Assembly (NCBI RefSeq): GCF_004347735.1
Contig: NZ_SLTI01000024.1
Span: forward strand, 1 to 55,346
Source of the DNA: Sulfuricurvum sp. IAE1
GTDB taxonomy: Bacteria; Campylobacterota; Campylobacteria; Campylobacterales; Sulfurimonadaceae
Reading direction: 5' to 3'
DNA: 55,346 nucleotides
The notes below the pieces were generated by a model, which made no database searches, was not told the origin of the DNA, and was given only the letters and a program-made list of their open reading frames with translations. A program made the translations under genes and the position numbers. Below, piece after piece: positions 24,900 to 33,848 of the stretch; position 1 is the stretch's first letter, and each line of letters begins with the position of its first letter.

Positions 24900-27380
24900 C
24901 TAAATCACCGGCATCGAGACGATTTCGTCTCCCTCGACGTTCATCGTCGCGCTCTTCATATCGATGTTTTCATACACAATCTGTGCGGCGCCGAACGTCG
25001 GGCGGTCGACGAACCGGGTAAACTTCTTCTGGAACATCAGCTTCACATGCCCCGTCGGCCCGTTACGCTGCTTGCCGATGATGATTTCGGCTTCCTCTTC
25101 CTCTTTTTCGACGTACTTGGAGATAAACTCTTTTCCGGCGGCAATCGCCTCTTTTTCCCGCTCTTTTTCCTCTTTGTAGAGGTAGACGTCGTTACGGTAG
25201 ACGAAAAGAATGATATCGGCATCCTGCTCGATCGATCCCGATTCGCGGATATCGCTGAGCATCGGACGTTTGTCCGCGCGCGATTCGAGGCTCCGGTTGA
25301 GCTGTGAAAGGGCGACGATGGGGATCCCCAGTTCCCGCGCCAGCATTTTGAGCCCCCGCGAAATCTCACTCACCTCGAGATGGCGGTCTTTCCCCCCGGT
25401 GCCGTTCATGATCTGGAGGTAGTCGATGACGGCCAGTTCAATCTCGGGATGACGGCTTTTGAGCTTGCGAAGTTTGGAACGGAGCTGATGGATGTTGACC
25501 GATCCGTGGTCATCGACAAAAAGCTTGGAATGGCGCATCTTCTCCACCGCATCGTTGAGCCGTTTCCACTCCTCGGCGTTCATGTCCCCGACCCTCAACC
25601 GCTGCAGCTGGATCGACGTCTGGACACTTAAGAGACGGAGCATCAGCTGTTCGGCGGGCATCTCTAGGGAGAAAAACGCGACTCCGCTCCCTTTGTCGAG
25701 GAGGTTTTGAACCATGTTCAGCGCAAACGAGGTGTTGTGCGTTACGGTCATATCTTCGAGTAAAAAGCGGTGATTACCATCAATTACGAACCCATAATAA
25801 TCATCAATTCGATCTGCTTCGACCTTGATACCCGTATGCTTCACGTCTCTTGTAGTTTTTCTCTTCCTTGCTTTTTTACGTTCAATTTTGACGGGTATTT
25901 GGTCTAAATCTCCAGCAATACGTATCCTGTATACTGTTGTTTCATATCCAATAGATTTTATTGCTGCTTTTTTTGGAACCAGTGACGCTCGAAAACCAAG
26001 CGTATCGATAAGATACTTTATTTGGCGAGCCAATGCCTCGTCTTTCTGAACTATTTCAAAAACATGGTACCGATCGTCATAATATCCGTCACTGTCAATC
26101 AATCCAGCAAGAAGCTCAAGACGATTGTGACGACTGTTGCGAATATACTCATGAGGAATATACTTATTGTCAAGCAGATTCATCTCACGTAGAACCGCCT
26201 GAAGAGAAAACTTTTGAGATTGATCACCCCCTCTATGCCCAGAAGTAATCGAATAGGTTGGGCATTTTCCTTCAGAAGCTACTTCCGTTACTTTCAAGCC
26301 TAAATTTTGTGCATATCCTTCAAGATACTCGACGATTTCTCTATCTTTAGTTGCAATAGCTACATTGCTTTTAGTCCCATCTCCAAGCCATATACCCAGA
26401 AAATAGGGATCTACCGCACAAGACTGTTCATCAAATTCAATCCCTACCTTATACCCTTTGTAATTGTTTTTGAATTTATCAGAACGTGAAATATAATCCC
26501 TGAGTGAAATATCAAGAACGTCACCATGTTCATGAGGCCCTTCTTTGCGACTTCGCTTTAAGGACAGAATATGCGATTCGTTGACACGATAATCAATTCC
26601 TTTATTCTGTCGAATCCAATACATCATTTCGCGTCCGCGTGCCAGCGAAAGAACTTTTCTTGGTTTTGAATCATCTCCCATTAATAAATCGCCCGTCTTG
26701 ACTTCTTCGACGTTCTTAAGCGTTCCGTCAAACATAACGACTTTAGTCCCTTTCCCTAGACATTTCCCCATCGCCGGACGCGCCGCGATGATGACCAGAT
26801 CCCCTTTTCCAAATCCCGTTGTCATTTTGTTCAGTTCCGCATACCCCGTATCGACGCCGACAAGTACAGCGTCACCGCGCGCTTTCATCTCCTCGATGTA
26901 ACGCATCGTCTCATCCGTCACCGTCGGAGCGTCCTTGAAATCGGTCGCCTGCGAGCTTTGGGTGATTTCGTAGAGCTTTTTCTCGACGAGATCGACGACG
27001 TCGGTTCCACCGAGCTCCTCTTCGAGGGTCACGCGCTTGATTTCGGTAGTCAGCGTCAGGAGGTGGCGCTTGATCGCCTTGTCCTTGATCTCCTGGACGT
27101 AGGCTTTGGTGTTGGCGATCGGGTTGGCGGTAAGGATCTCGACCATCACCCGCTCGTCAAACTGCCCCTTCGCGTTCAGCTCCTTCTTGATAAACTCTTC
27201 ATCGATGGGAAGATCGCGATGGGAGAGGGAGAGCATGGAGCGGTAAATCTCCTGGTGTGCCGCGAGATAAAAATCTTCGGGGCTCAGCACCGCTTCGAAT
27301 TCATCAAACTGCGAAGGGTCGAAAATGATCGAACTGAGGATCGAGCGCTCGAACGCCAGGTTGTACAGGGATTCTTCCAT
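24900..27380 (-). CDS. dnaB: Replicative DNA helicase DnaB, intein-containing precursor
   Basis: Hexameric replicative helicase. The precursor has 826 residues: N-terminal extein 1-206, intein 207-549 and C-terminal extein 550-826. Splicing would leave 483 residues, normal for the phylum. The intein splits Walker A between Lys206 of ARPAMGK and Thr550 (TSFALN), so the unspliced protein has no complete ATP site. Extein motifs include EMPAEQL, IDYLQIMNG and RQNGPTGHVKL. The ATG at 27380 is preferred over one 42 bases upstream that runs into ispG. It is 1 base from the ispG stop and 2 bases ahead of comEC. Confidence 0.96.
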   Translation of the reverse strand: MEESLYNLAFERSILSSIIFDPSQFDEFEAVLSPEDFYLAAHQEIYRSMLSLSHRDLPIDEEFIKKELNAKGQFDERVMVEILTANPIANTKAYVQEIKDKAIKRHLLTLTTEIKRVTLEEELGGTDVVDLVEKKLYEITQSSQATDFKDAPTVTDETMRYIEEMKARGDAVLVGVDTGYAELNKMTTGFGKGDLVIIAARPAMGKCLGKGTKVVMFDGTLKNVEEVKTGDLLMGDDSKPRKVLSLARGREMMYWIRQNKGIDYRVNESHILSLKRSRKEGPHEHGDVLDISLRDYISRSDKFKNNYKGYKVGIEFDEQSCAVDPYFLGIWLGDGTKSNVAIATKDREIVEYLEGYAQNLGLKVTEVASEGKCPTYSITSGHRGGDQSQKFSLQAVLREMNLLDNKYIPHEYIRNSRHNRLELLAGLIDSDGYYDDRYHVFEIVQKDEALARQIKYLIDTLGFRASLVPKKAAIKSIGYETTVYRIRIAGDLDQIPVKIERKKARKRKTTRDVKHTGIKVEADRIDDYYGFVIDGNHRFLLEDMTVTHNTSFALNMVQNLLDKGSGVAFFSLEMPAEQLMLRLLSVQTSIQLQRLRVGDMNAEEWKRLNDAVEKMRHSKLFVDDHGSVNIHQLRSKLRKLKSRHPEIELAVIDYLQIMNGTGGKDRHLEVSEISRGLKMLARELGIPIVALSQLNRSLESRADKRPMLSDIRESGSIEQDADIILFVYRNDVYLYKEEKEREKEAIAAGKEFISKYVEKEEEEAEIIIGKQRNGPTGHVKLMFQKKFTRFVDRPTFGAAQIVYENIDMKSATMNVEGDEIVSMPVI
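25734..26762 (-). mobile_element. DnaB intein with LAGLIDADG homing endonuclease
   Basis: Protein-splicing element of 343 residues. It starts with Cys1 (CLGKGTKV), has block B with VNESHILSL (60-68), and ends in VTHN (340-343) followed by Thr of the extein, so all splicing nucleophiles are present. The endonuclease domain carries two LAGLIDADG motifs, FLGIWLGDG (121-129, Asp128) and LAGLIDSDG (218-226, Asp225), each with its acidic residue, so it looks active. The nucleotide composition is visibly more AT-rich than the flanking dnaB, which suggests recent acquisition. Confidence 0.95.
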
Positions 27381-27381
27381 A

Positions 27382-28443
27382 TTACTCTTCCTCTTTCGCC
27401 ATTTTCTCAACTTCTTCCACAAAACGCTCGACCAGCTTGTCCTCTTCGAGGCGGGCGACCACCTCCCCCTTGACCATCACAAGCCCCGAGCCTTTGCCGT
27501 AAGCAATCGCCACGTCGGCGTGCTTGGCTTCGCCGATCGCGTTGACGACGCATCCCATCACCGAGAGGTCGAGCGGCTTTTTGATATGCTTAACCCGCTC
27601 TTCGATCACGCTGACCGCACTCACCAGATCGGCTTCGATTCGGCCGCAGGTGGGGCAGGAGATGATGTTGGGGCCCTCTTTGGCGACGCCACTGTCTTTG
27701 AGAATCGCGCGGCCTACGCGAATCTCCTCTTCGAGTTCCCCCGTGATGGAGACGCGCATCGTATCGCCGATCCCCTCCAGCAACAGCGTCCCCAGCCCAA
27801 TCGCGCTTTTGATCGTCGCGTGAAAGGCGGTCCCCGCTTCGGTCACTCCCAGATGGAAAGGGTAGTTGTTTTTGGGCCGAAGCAGCCGGTAGGCTTCGAC
27901 GGTGCGCTGGACGTCGCTGGCTTTGAGAGAGACTTTGATGTCGGTAAAACCGAGATCTTCGAGAAATTTGATGTTGTATTCGGCCGAAGCGACCATCCCC
28001 TCCGGCGTCGCCCCGTAGCGCTGCTCGAACTCTTTTTCCAGACTCCCCGCATTGACCCCGATCCGGATCGGGATATTCCGTTCCCGGCACGCTTTGACCA
28101 CTTCCCGGACCCGGTTTTTCTCCCCGATGTTTCCGGGATTGATCCGGATGCAGTCGACGCTTTCGGCGGCGATGAGGGCAAGTTTATAATTGAAATGGAT
28201 ATCAGCGACGAGGGGTAGCGATATCTGCTCTTTAATCGCTTTGAGCGCCAGGGCGTCCTCTTCGTCGGGGACGGCGACGCGGACGATATCGCATCCGGCG
28301 AAATGCAGACGATTGATCTGCTCCACCGTCGCGGCGACGTCCGCGGTGCGCGAATAGGTCATCGACTGCACCGATATCGGCGCATCCCCGCCGATCGCGA
28401 CGTTTCCGACAAAAATCTGTTTGGTAGGATAGCGTGTAATCAT
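27382..28443 (-). CDS. ispG: (E)-4-hydroxy-3-methylbut-2-enyl-diphosphate synthase
   Basis: [4Fe-4S] enzyme of the methylerythritol phosphate isoprenoid pathway. The cluster ligands are Cys263, Cys266 (SCPTCGR) and Cys298 (MGCVVN). N-terminal TIM-barrel motifs include [11 protein letters not shown] and RINPGNIG. Length is 353 residues, as in other bacterial IspG. The ATG at 28443 gives MITRYPTKQ; longer readings upstream run into priA. It lies 19 bases behind priA and 1 base ahead of dnaB. Confidence 0.97.
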   Translation of the reverse strand: MITRYPTKQIFVGNVAIGGDAPISVQSMTYSRTADVAATVEQINRLHFAGCDIVRVAVPDEEDALALKAIKEQISLPLVADIHFNYKLALIAAESVDCIRINPGNIGEKNRVREVVKACRERNIPIRIGVNAGSLEKEFEQRYGATPEGMVASAEYNIKFLEDLGFTDIKVSLKASDVQRTVEAYRLLRPKNNYPFHLGVTEAGTAFHATIKSAIGLGTLLLEGIGDTMRVSITGELEEEIRVGRAILKDSGVAKEGPNIISCPTCGRIEADLVSAVSVIEERVKHIKKPLDLSVMGCVVNAIGEAKHADVAIAYGKGSGLVMVKGEVVARLEEDKLVERFVEEVEKMAKEEE

Positions 28444-28462
28444 GGGGCGATTATACCATGAA

Positions 28463-30313
28463 TTACGTGAACTCGACGGGGTCCATATCGATCTCGCACA
28501 GAGGCGATTTGACGTATCTGAGCGCACGGATGAGTTCGGTGCTTTTGTCGCTGCGCAGCAAAATCTGAAAACGGTATTTATTGCCGATCTTCTCGATTGC
28601 GGAGGCACCATGCCCGATTACCTCGACCGTTTTAATCCCCTCGAGGACTCCAAGCGCCTTCTCCATCTGCGTTTTCGCTTTAAGAGCGTTTTTGTCGGCG
28701 TAGAGCAACCGGGCCAGTTTTTTCGTCGGCGGATAGCGCCCTTCGCGCATTCTCAGCTCCTCTTGCAAAAACACTTCGTAATCGTCGAGGTAACGGCGGA
28801 AAAAATGTTCGTTGAGACTCTGGACGTAAACCGTCGCTTCCCCTTTGCGGCCGCTGCGTCCGGCGATCTGTATCAGCAGCGAGAGGGCCCTCTCCCGTGC
28901 TCGGTAATCCGCCTGGGCCAGGAGGTTGTCGATCCCCATCACCACGGCGAGGGCGATATCGTGGTAATCGTGCCCCTTCGAGAGCATCTGGGTTCCCACC
29001 AGCAGGTCGATTTCGCGGTTGTTGAACGCTTTGAGGGTCTTGACCAGTTTGTTCTGGGTCGTAATTTTGTCCCGGTCAAACTGCGCGACGCGCAGACCCT
29101 CTTCCAGCGCTTCGAAATGTTCGACCGCCTCGGCGGTCCCAAGGCGCGAGGTTTCGAGGCTGCCGCTTTGACATTTGGGGCATACCGATGGGATCACCTC
29201 GGTGTATCCGCAGTAATGGCATTTGAGGGCGCGGGCGTTTTTGTGCAGGCTCATTCCGACGGTGCAGAACGGGCACTCGACCCTATAGCCGCACGTGCCG
29301 CAGACAAGGTATTTGAAATTGGCGCGCGTCGGGATAAAAACGATCCCCTGGTGCCCCGCGCGGTAGTTTTCCCGTACCGCCGCATCGATTGCCGGGCTCA
29401 GGGCCTCGATGGAAGGTTCGAACACGAACCGCCGCTGCGAGCCGAAATATCCCCCCCGCAGACGGAATGCCGGAAATTTCGCATAACTTGACAAACTCGG
29501 GGTGGCACTTCCCAGCACGACCGGGATCGAGAGCTCTTTAGCGATGTAAACGGCCATATCGCGGGCATTGTAACGGGGGCGCGAAGAGGATTTGTAGCTC
29601 TCGTCGTGCTCTTCGTCCACGACGATCAGCCCGAGGTCCGGAATCGGGAGAAAAAGGGCCGATCTGGGCCCCGCGACGATCCGGGCAGAGCCGTTGTCGA
29701 TTTTTGCCAGCGCCTCTTTTTTCTGTTTGGGGGTCATTTTCGAATGCCACAAAACCACACTTTCGCCAAAATGGTTCCGAAAACGCTTTTCCATCTGGGG
29801 GGTGAGGGAGATTTCGGGCAAAAGCAGCAGACACCGTTTCCCCAGCGCCAGCACTTCGTCCATCCGCTTCATGTAGATCTCGCTTTTGCCCGCACCCGTA
29901 TCCCCGAACAGCAGCGATACGCTATGCTTCCGGATAAACGCGAGCGCTTCCTCCTGCTTGGGCGAAAGGGTGATCGTCACCGCGCAATGCGGCTCCTCAC
30001 CGCTTAGATTCTCTGTGATGTTTCGGGAGGCATAGGGGACAAACAGGTTGAGCGCTTCACCCAGCGAACAGCCGTAATACTCCGCCATAAAAGCCGCCGT
30101 GCGCATCTGATGTTCCGCATAACATCCGGACGCAACGGCGGTTATGCCCAGCGTTTCAAACGCGGGCCGATCGACCGCCTCGACCACCGTCCCCTCCATC
30201 GCCCGACCCGAAAGGGTTGCACCGACGACGTCCCCTTTTTCAAGCGGCGCATCGTGCGAATAAGTGAGCGGTTCAAGCGGGGAGCCCAGCAGGGCGATGC
30301 GGTAAAAATGCAC
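28463..30313 (-). CDS. priA: Primosomal protein N' (PriA helicase)
   Basis: Superfamily 2 helicase that restarts stalled replication forks and loads DnaB, which fits its position two genes upstream of dnaB. Walker A GDTGAGKS is at 137-144, DEEH at 233-236, and two zinc-binding segments follow ([13 protein letters not shown] and CHYCG...CPKC). The 616 residues match the short PriA of Helicobacter (about 620) rather than the 730-residue enterobacterial form. It lies 34 bases behind a prepilin gene. Confidence 0.97.
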   Translation of the reverse strand: MHFYRIALLGSPLEPLTYSHDAPLEKGDVVGATLSGRAMEGTVVEAVDRPAFETLGITAVASGCYAEHQMRTAAFMAEYYGCSLGEALNLFVPYASRNITENLSGEEPHCAVTITLSPKQEEALAFIRKHSVSLLFGDTGAGKSEIYMKRMDEVLALGKRCLLLLPEISLTPQMEKRFRNHFGESVVLWHSKMTPKQKKEALAKIDNGSARIVAGPRSALFLPIPDLGLIVVDEEHDESYKSSSRPRYNARDMAVYIAKELSIPVVLGSATPSLSSYAKFPAFRLRGGYFGSQRRFVFEPSIEALSPAIDAAVRENYRAGHQGIVFIPTRANFKYLVCGTCGYRVECPFCTVGMSLHKNARALKCHYCGYTEVIPSVCPKCQSGSLETSRLGTAEAVEHFEALEEGLRVAQFDRDKITTQNKLVKTLKAFNNREIDLLVGTQMLSKGHDYHDIALAVVMGIDNLLAQADYRARERALSLLIQIAGRSGRKGEATVYVQSLNEHFFRRYLDDYEVFLQEELRMREGRYPPTKKLARLLYADKNALKAKTQMEKALGVLEGIKTVEVIGHGASAIEKIGNKYRFQILLRSDKSTELIRALRYVKSPLCEIDMDPVEFT

Positions 30314-30347
30314 GGTTATCTTTGCTTTATCAGGAAATGGTGAAAAT

Positions 30348-30788
30348 TCAGTCGGTCAGACTTTGGCACAGGGCCGAGGCACGATCGCACGAGAACGTCC
30401 CGTTGGCGCGGGTATAGGTGAACGTCGCCGTCCCCCCCGCTGCCTGGTAGGTGTAGGTATTCGCCCCCGTTTTCATCCAATGACCCGGTCTGTTCGCCGA
30501 TACGATCCCATAGGTTAAGATGCCGTTGTTGTTAAACAACGTCACCCCTTCGGTGTTTTCGGCCGCGCCGTCGAGCGATGCGATAAACGTCGTATCCCCC
30601 GTCAGTAAGCGCCCCTGCCGTTCGCTGATGATCCCGGCGCGTATCGCGGCGACGTCGCTGCGCCCTTTCGAGACATGGGCATCATCGCGGGTCGCACCCA
30701 ATCTGGGGATGGCAATCGCCGCGAGAATCCCCAGCACAACGATCACAAATACCAGTTCGATCATCGTAAACGCATTTCTTTTTTTCAT
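30348..30788 (-). CDS. Type IV pilin/pseudopilin-like protein (146 aa)
   Basis: Class III prepilin-like protein. A short leader MKKRNA precedes FTMIELVFVIVVLGILAAIA, with the essential Glu at mature position 5. The residue before the cleavage site is Ala rather than the usual Gly. The C-terminal domain has a Cys pair (about residues 134 and 141) that could form a disulfide loop. Candidate roles are minor pilin or competence pseudopilin. It is the first gene of the priA-ispG-dnaB-comEC run (34-base gap). Confidence 0.85.
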   Translation of the reverse strand: MKKRNAFTMIELVFVIVVLGILAAIAIPRLGATRDDAHVSKGRSDVAAIRAGIISERQGRLLTGDTTFIASLDGAAENTEGVTLFNNNGILTYGIVSANRPGHWMKTGANTYTYQAAGGTATFTYTRANGTFSCDRASALCQSLTD

Positions 30789-30935
30789 GCTAACACCTGC
30801 TGTGGGGCTGATTTAAAGTAAAATCGGCATATCAATCTGTTCGATATCATACATCCCGATTATACTTTATAAGAGGTTAAAAGAGGGATGTTTTTCCGGC
30901 TCGAAAAGCCGAAAAAACAGTAGTACTTAGATCTA

Positions 30936-31277
30936 TCAGCGAGTAACTTGCTGTCCGCCGACGACGTGAGCACCGTTTACGCTGGCATCAATGGTACCGG
31001 TAATCGTCAATGTATTCCCGGCAATTGTTGCAGTACCAGCCGCCAGATCGTTCGCAGCTGCGCACGATTCGATCGTTGTAAGATCAGTCGGTACTGTCCC
31101 GGTTGCCTGCGCTACCGATGCAACGTCACTGATACATGTTCTTGCGTTCGCAAGCAATGCCGATTGTGTCGCATCGTCACGCGTTGCCGCCAGACGGGGA
31201 ATCGCAACCGCCGCCAAAATACCCAGAATAACGATCACGAAGATCAACTCGATCATAGTAAAACCAGAACGTTTCAT
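30936..31277 (-). CDS. Type IV pilin/pseudopilin-like protein (113 aa)
   Basis: Prepilin with leader MKRSG and Gly at -1, then FTMIELIFVIVILGILAAVA and the conserved +5 Glu. Two cysteines at about 48 and 72 could form a disulfide. It is nearly identical to its neighbour at 30.3 kb over the first 37 or so residues, including PRLxATRDDA, so the pair arose by duplication or gene conversion of the N-terminus. A strong AAAGGAG is seen ahead of the ATG. There is a 147-base gap between the two, so each may have its own promoter. Confidence 0.87.
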   Translation of the reverse strand: MKRSGFTMIELIFVIVILGILAAVAIPRLAATRDDATQSALLANARTCISDVASVAQATGTVPTDLTTIESCAAANDLAAGTATIAGNTLTITGTIDASVNGAHVVGGQQVTR

Positions 31278-31451
31278 GGTTTACTCCTTTTGTATGAATG
31301 AAATGTGCATTACCCTTGTAACGCTACAGTGATTATGAACCCATTTTTCTTAGAAAATGTTGAATTTAAACAGAAACCGACAATCCTTGATGTGACAGTA
31401 AGGGTTCAACGAGAGTGTGGCATAATAACCGAAACGACGCAGGAGAAAATC

Positions 31452-31850
31452 ATGAAAATAGCCGTTCCCGTAGTGGATGAAACACTCAAAATGGCCGGCA
31501 ATGCGGGACATACCCCCTACTTTGCGGTCTTCAATCTCAGCGGGGGGATGTTCAAAAGCTTTACCCTCGAAGGGCTCAGAGCCAACCCGAAAGTCGCGGG
31601 GGAAGAGGATCACCACCACGACCACGACGCACCCCACACATGCGATCACGACGATGACGACGTCGAACACATCCGCGCCCACGACACGATGGCCGAAGCG
31701 ATCGAAGACTGCGACTATCTCGTTGTCAAAATGGCGTGCAAAAACACCGCCAAAAGCATGAGCAACGTCGGCGTGAAACTCCAAAAATACAACGGGAGCG
31801 AAGCCCTCGCCCCGAAAATCCTCACCGAATTGGCCCCTCAGTTCAAATAA
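31452..31850 (+). CDS. NifX/NifB-type Fe-Mo cofactor domain protein with His/Asp loop
   Basis: Dinitrogenase iron-molybdenum cofactor family fold (132 residues), starting MKIAVPVVDETLKMAGNAGH. Between residues 53 and 72 an insertion contains six His, one Cys and many Asp (HHHDHD...HTCDHDDDD), which should bind metal. A strong AGGAG precedes the ATG. No nif genes lie nearby, so a role in nitrogen fixation is not supported; metal binding or carrier function for Fe, Ni or Cu is plausible. The pattern of two further Cys (87 and 96) is noted. Confidence 0.8.
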   Translation: MKIAVPVVDETLKMAGNAGHTPYFAVFNLSGGMFKSFTLEGLRANPKVAGEEDHHHDHDAPHTCDHDDDDVEHIRAHDTMAEAIEDCDYLVVKMACKNTAKSMSNVGVKLQKYNGSEALAPKILTELAPQFK

Positions 31851-31886
31851 TCCGCCGCTTTAATTCTCGTTTATAAATTGGAGGCG

Positions 31887-31892
31887 TATAAT
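31887..31892 (+). promoter_or_regulatory. pckA promoter -10 (TATAAT)
   Basis: A perfect TATAAT about 83 bases upstream of the pckA ATG. It gives a leader containing short GC-rich inverted repeats (for example CCGTAAACGG). Confidence 0.5.
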
Positions 31893-31974
31893 TCGCCCCG
31901 TAAACGGAGCGGCTCGCTTCAAATTTTCGCTGACCGTACAGTACGGCGGCGAACCCAAAAGGCAAAACAACACC

Positions 31975-33561
31975 ATGATTTCCGCAGAGATTGAGACGTT
32001 AGGCATAAAAAACACCGGGAAAATTTTCCACAACCTCAGTTACGATGAATTGATCGAACACGAACTCGCGAACGGTGAATGTCACCTCGCCAGTAACGGC
32101 GCTACGATGGTCGATACCGGTATCTTTACCGGCCGAAGCCCCAAAGACAAATATTTTGTCGACCGCGACCCCTCGAACAAATACATTGCGTGGGGCGACG
32201 TCAACAAAAAAGTCGACAAAGCCGTTTTCGACGAACTGCTGGTAGTGGCCCGCGAACAACTCTCCAACAAAGATCTCTACGTCACCGACGTTTTCTGCGG
32301 CTCGAGCCTTTCGAGCAAACGCTCCGTCCGATTTGTCTCCGAAATCGCATGGCAGTCCCATTTTGTCAAAAACATGTTTATCCGCCCTACGGAAAAAGAG
32401 CTCGAAGGTTTCTCTCCCGACTTCACCGTTCTCAATGCGTGTAAAGCGGTCAACGAGAAATGGAAGAACCACGGACTCAATTCCGAAGTATTCGTCCTCT
32501 TCAGCGTCGAAGACAATCTCTGCATCATCGGCGGAACCTGGTACGGCGGTGAGATGAAAAAAGGGATTTTCTCGATGATGAACTACTGGCTTCCCCTCGA
32601 AGGAAAGCTCCCGATGCACTGTTCGGCCAACGTAGGGCCCGAGGGAGACACCTGCTTGTTCTTCGGCCTCAGCGGCACCGGTAAAACCACCCTCTCGACC
32701 GACCCGAAACGGGCGTTGATCGGGGACGACGAGCACGGATGGGACGAAGAGGGGATCTTCAACTTCGAAGGGGGATGTTACGCCAAAGTCATCAACCTCG
32801 ATCCCGCCAGCGAGCCTGAAATCTATCAGGCAATCCGCCGTAACGCGCTCCTCGAAAACGTCGTATTCGACGAAGACGGAAACGTCCACTACCACGACGG
32901 TTCAAAAACGGAAAACACCCGTGTTTCGTATCCGATCGAGCACATCGAAAACCATCAGCCTTCCCTCAAAGCGCCTCATCCCAAAAACATCATTTTCCTC
33001 TCCGCCGACGCATTCGGCGTACTGCCCCCGGTCAGCAAATTGACCAAAGAGCAGGCTATGTACTACTTCCTCAGCGGCTATACGGCCAAAGTTGCCGGAA
33101 CCGAACGGGGCATCACCGAGCCGGTCGCAACGTTCAGCTCGTGCTTCGGGGAAGCGTTCCTTCCTCTGCATCCGACCGTCTATGCGAAACTGCTCGGTGA
33201 GAAGATCGACCGCTACGGCGTCAATGTCTACCTCGTCAACACCGGATGGACCGGAGGCGGTTACGGCGTCGGAAAACGGATGAGCATCAAAGACACCCGC
33301 GCGTGCATCAACGCCATCCTCGACGGATCGATCCGCGAAAGCGAATTCGACAAGACCAACACGTTCGGTTTTTACATCCCCAAAACCCTGGGAGACATCG
33401 ATCCGGTGATCCTCAACCCGCGCAACGCGTGGGCGGATAAAGACGCTTACCTCGTACAGCGCGACAAACTTGCTGCCATGTTCATCGAAAACTTCAAAAA
33501 ATATATCGGAAATGCCGACAGCAATTTCGACTACTCCGCAGCCGGCCCGCAGCTTCCCTAA
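31975..33561 (+). CDS. pckA: ATP-dependent phosphoenolpyruvate carboxykinase
   Basis: Interconverts oxaloacetate and phosphoenolpyruvate with ATP, for gluconeogenesis. Conserved motifs are GRSPKDK (53-59), YGGEMKKG (190-197), Walker [10 protein letters not shown] (231-239) and GDDEHGW (250-256). The 528 residues match the ATP type, not the GTP type. It stands alone with a promoter upstream and a perfect hairpin downstream. In an autotrophic Campylobacterota it would draw oxaloacetate from the reductive TCA cycle to make sugars; this is inference. Confidence 0.97.
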   Translation: MISAEIETLGIKNTGKIFHNLSYDELIEHELANGECHLASNGATMVDTGIFTGRSPKDKYFVDRDPSNKYIAWGDVNKKVDKAVFDELLVVAREQLSNKDLYVTDVFCGSSLSSKRSVRFVSEIAWQSHFVKNMFIRPTEKELEGFSPDFTVLNACKAVNEKWKNHGLNSEVFVLFSVEDNLCIIGGTWYGGEMKKGIFSMMNYWLPLEGKLPMHCSANVGPEGDTCLFFGLSGTGKTTLSTDPKRALIGDDEHGWDEEGIFNFEGGCYAKVINLDPASEPEIYQAIRRNALLENVVFDEDGNVHYHDGSKTENTRVSYPIEHIENHQPSLKAPHPKNIIFLSADAFGVLPPVSKLTKEQAMYYFLSGYTAKVAGTERGITEPVATFSSCFGEAFLPLHPTVYAKLLGEKIDRYGVNVYLVNTGWTGGGYGVGKRMSIKDTRACINAILDGSIRESEFDKTNTFGFYIPKTLGDIDPVILNPRNAWADKDAYLVQRDKLAAMFIENFKKYIGNADSNFDYSAAGPQLP

Positions 33562-33581
33562 TCTTTTTTCTTTTTAACGTC

Positions 33582-33617
33582 TTTTCTGCTTTTCTCTTCT
33601 GCGAGAAAAGCAGAAAA
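33582..33617 (+). terminator. Perfect 15-bp hairpin downstream of pckA
   Basis: Arms 33582-33596 and 33603-33617 are exact reverse complements with a 6-base loop. The ends of the arms are T-rich and A-rich. No additional T-run follows, so its use as a terminator is probable rather than certain. Confidence 0.55.
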
Positions 33618-33812
33618 AAGAGCATACCGTGCTCCAAGAACGCTCGTTCCTCTCGATACTACGCCTTTGAAACGCTCCTAAGTATCGGATCACAGGTATT
33701 TTGGTGTCTATTTTTGCGTTCTGCAAAAATCATTTCATGAAAACGCATTGCCCTCGCAACACACCCTGAACCTGTAATAATTAAAGAAGATAAGAAAAAA
33801 TGGATCGCGGGA

Positions 33813-33843
33813 AAAGCGGCAGGGCGGAGAAAAAGCCCTGCCG
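33813..33843 (-). terminator. glnA terminator
   Basis: On the minus strand CGGCAGGGC and GCCCTGCCG form a 9-bp stem followed by CTTTT, starting just 6 bases behind the glnA stop codon. Confidence 0.75.
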
Positions 33844-33848
33844 GGAGA

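Larger units (their letters stand above)
33562..33848. other. Convergent intergenic region between pckA and glnA
   Basis: It holds two strong hairpins, one near each gene end. The middle stretch (about 33620-33800) shows no gene. A 79-codon frame on the minus strand reaching into glnA has no start signal and no similarity. Confidence 0.6.

Noticed and set aside
25734-26762. Insertion sequence or frameshift in dnaB
   Set aside because: The frame stays open through the insert, and the residues at both junctions are those of an intein.
31452-31850. Nitrogenase cofactor cluster
   Set aside because: Only a single NifX-type domain is present; no nifHDK, nifE/N or nifB is visible in the window.
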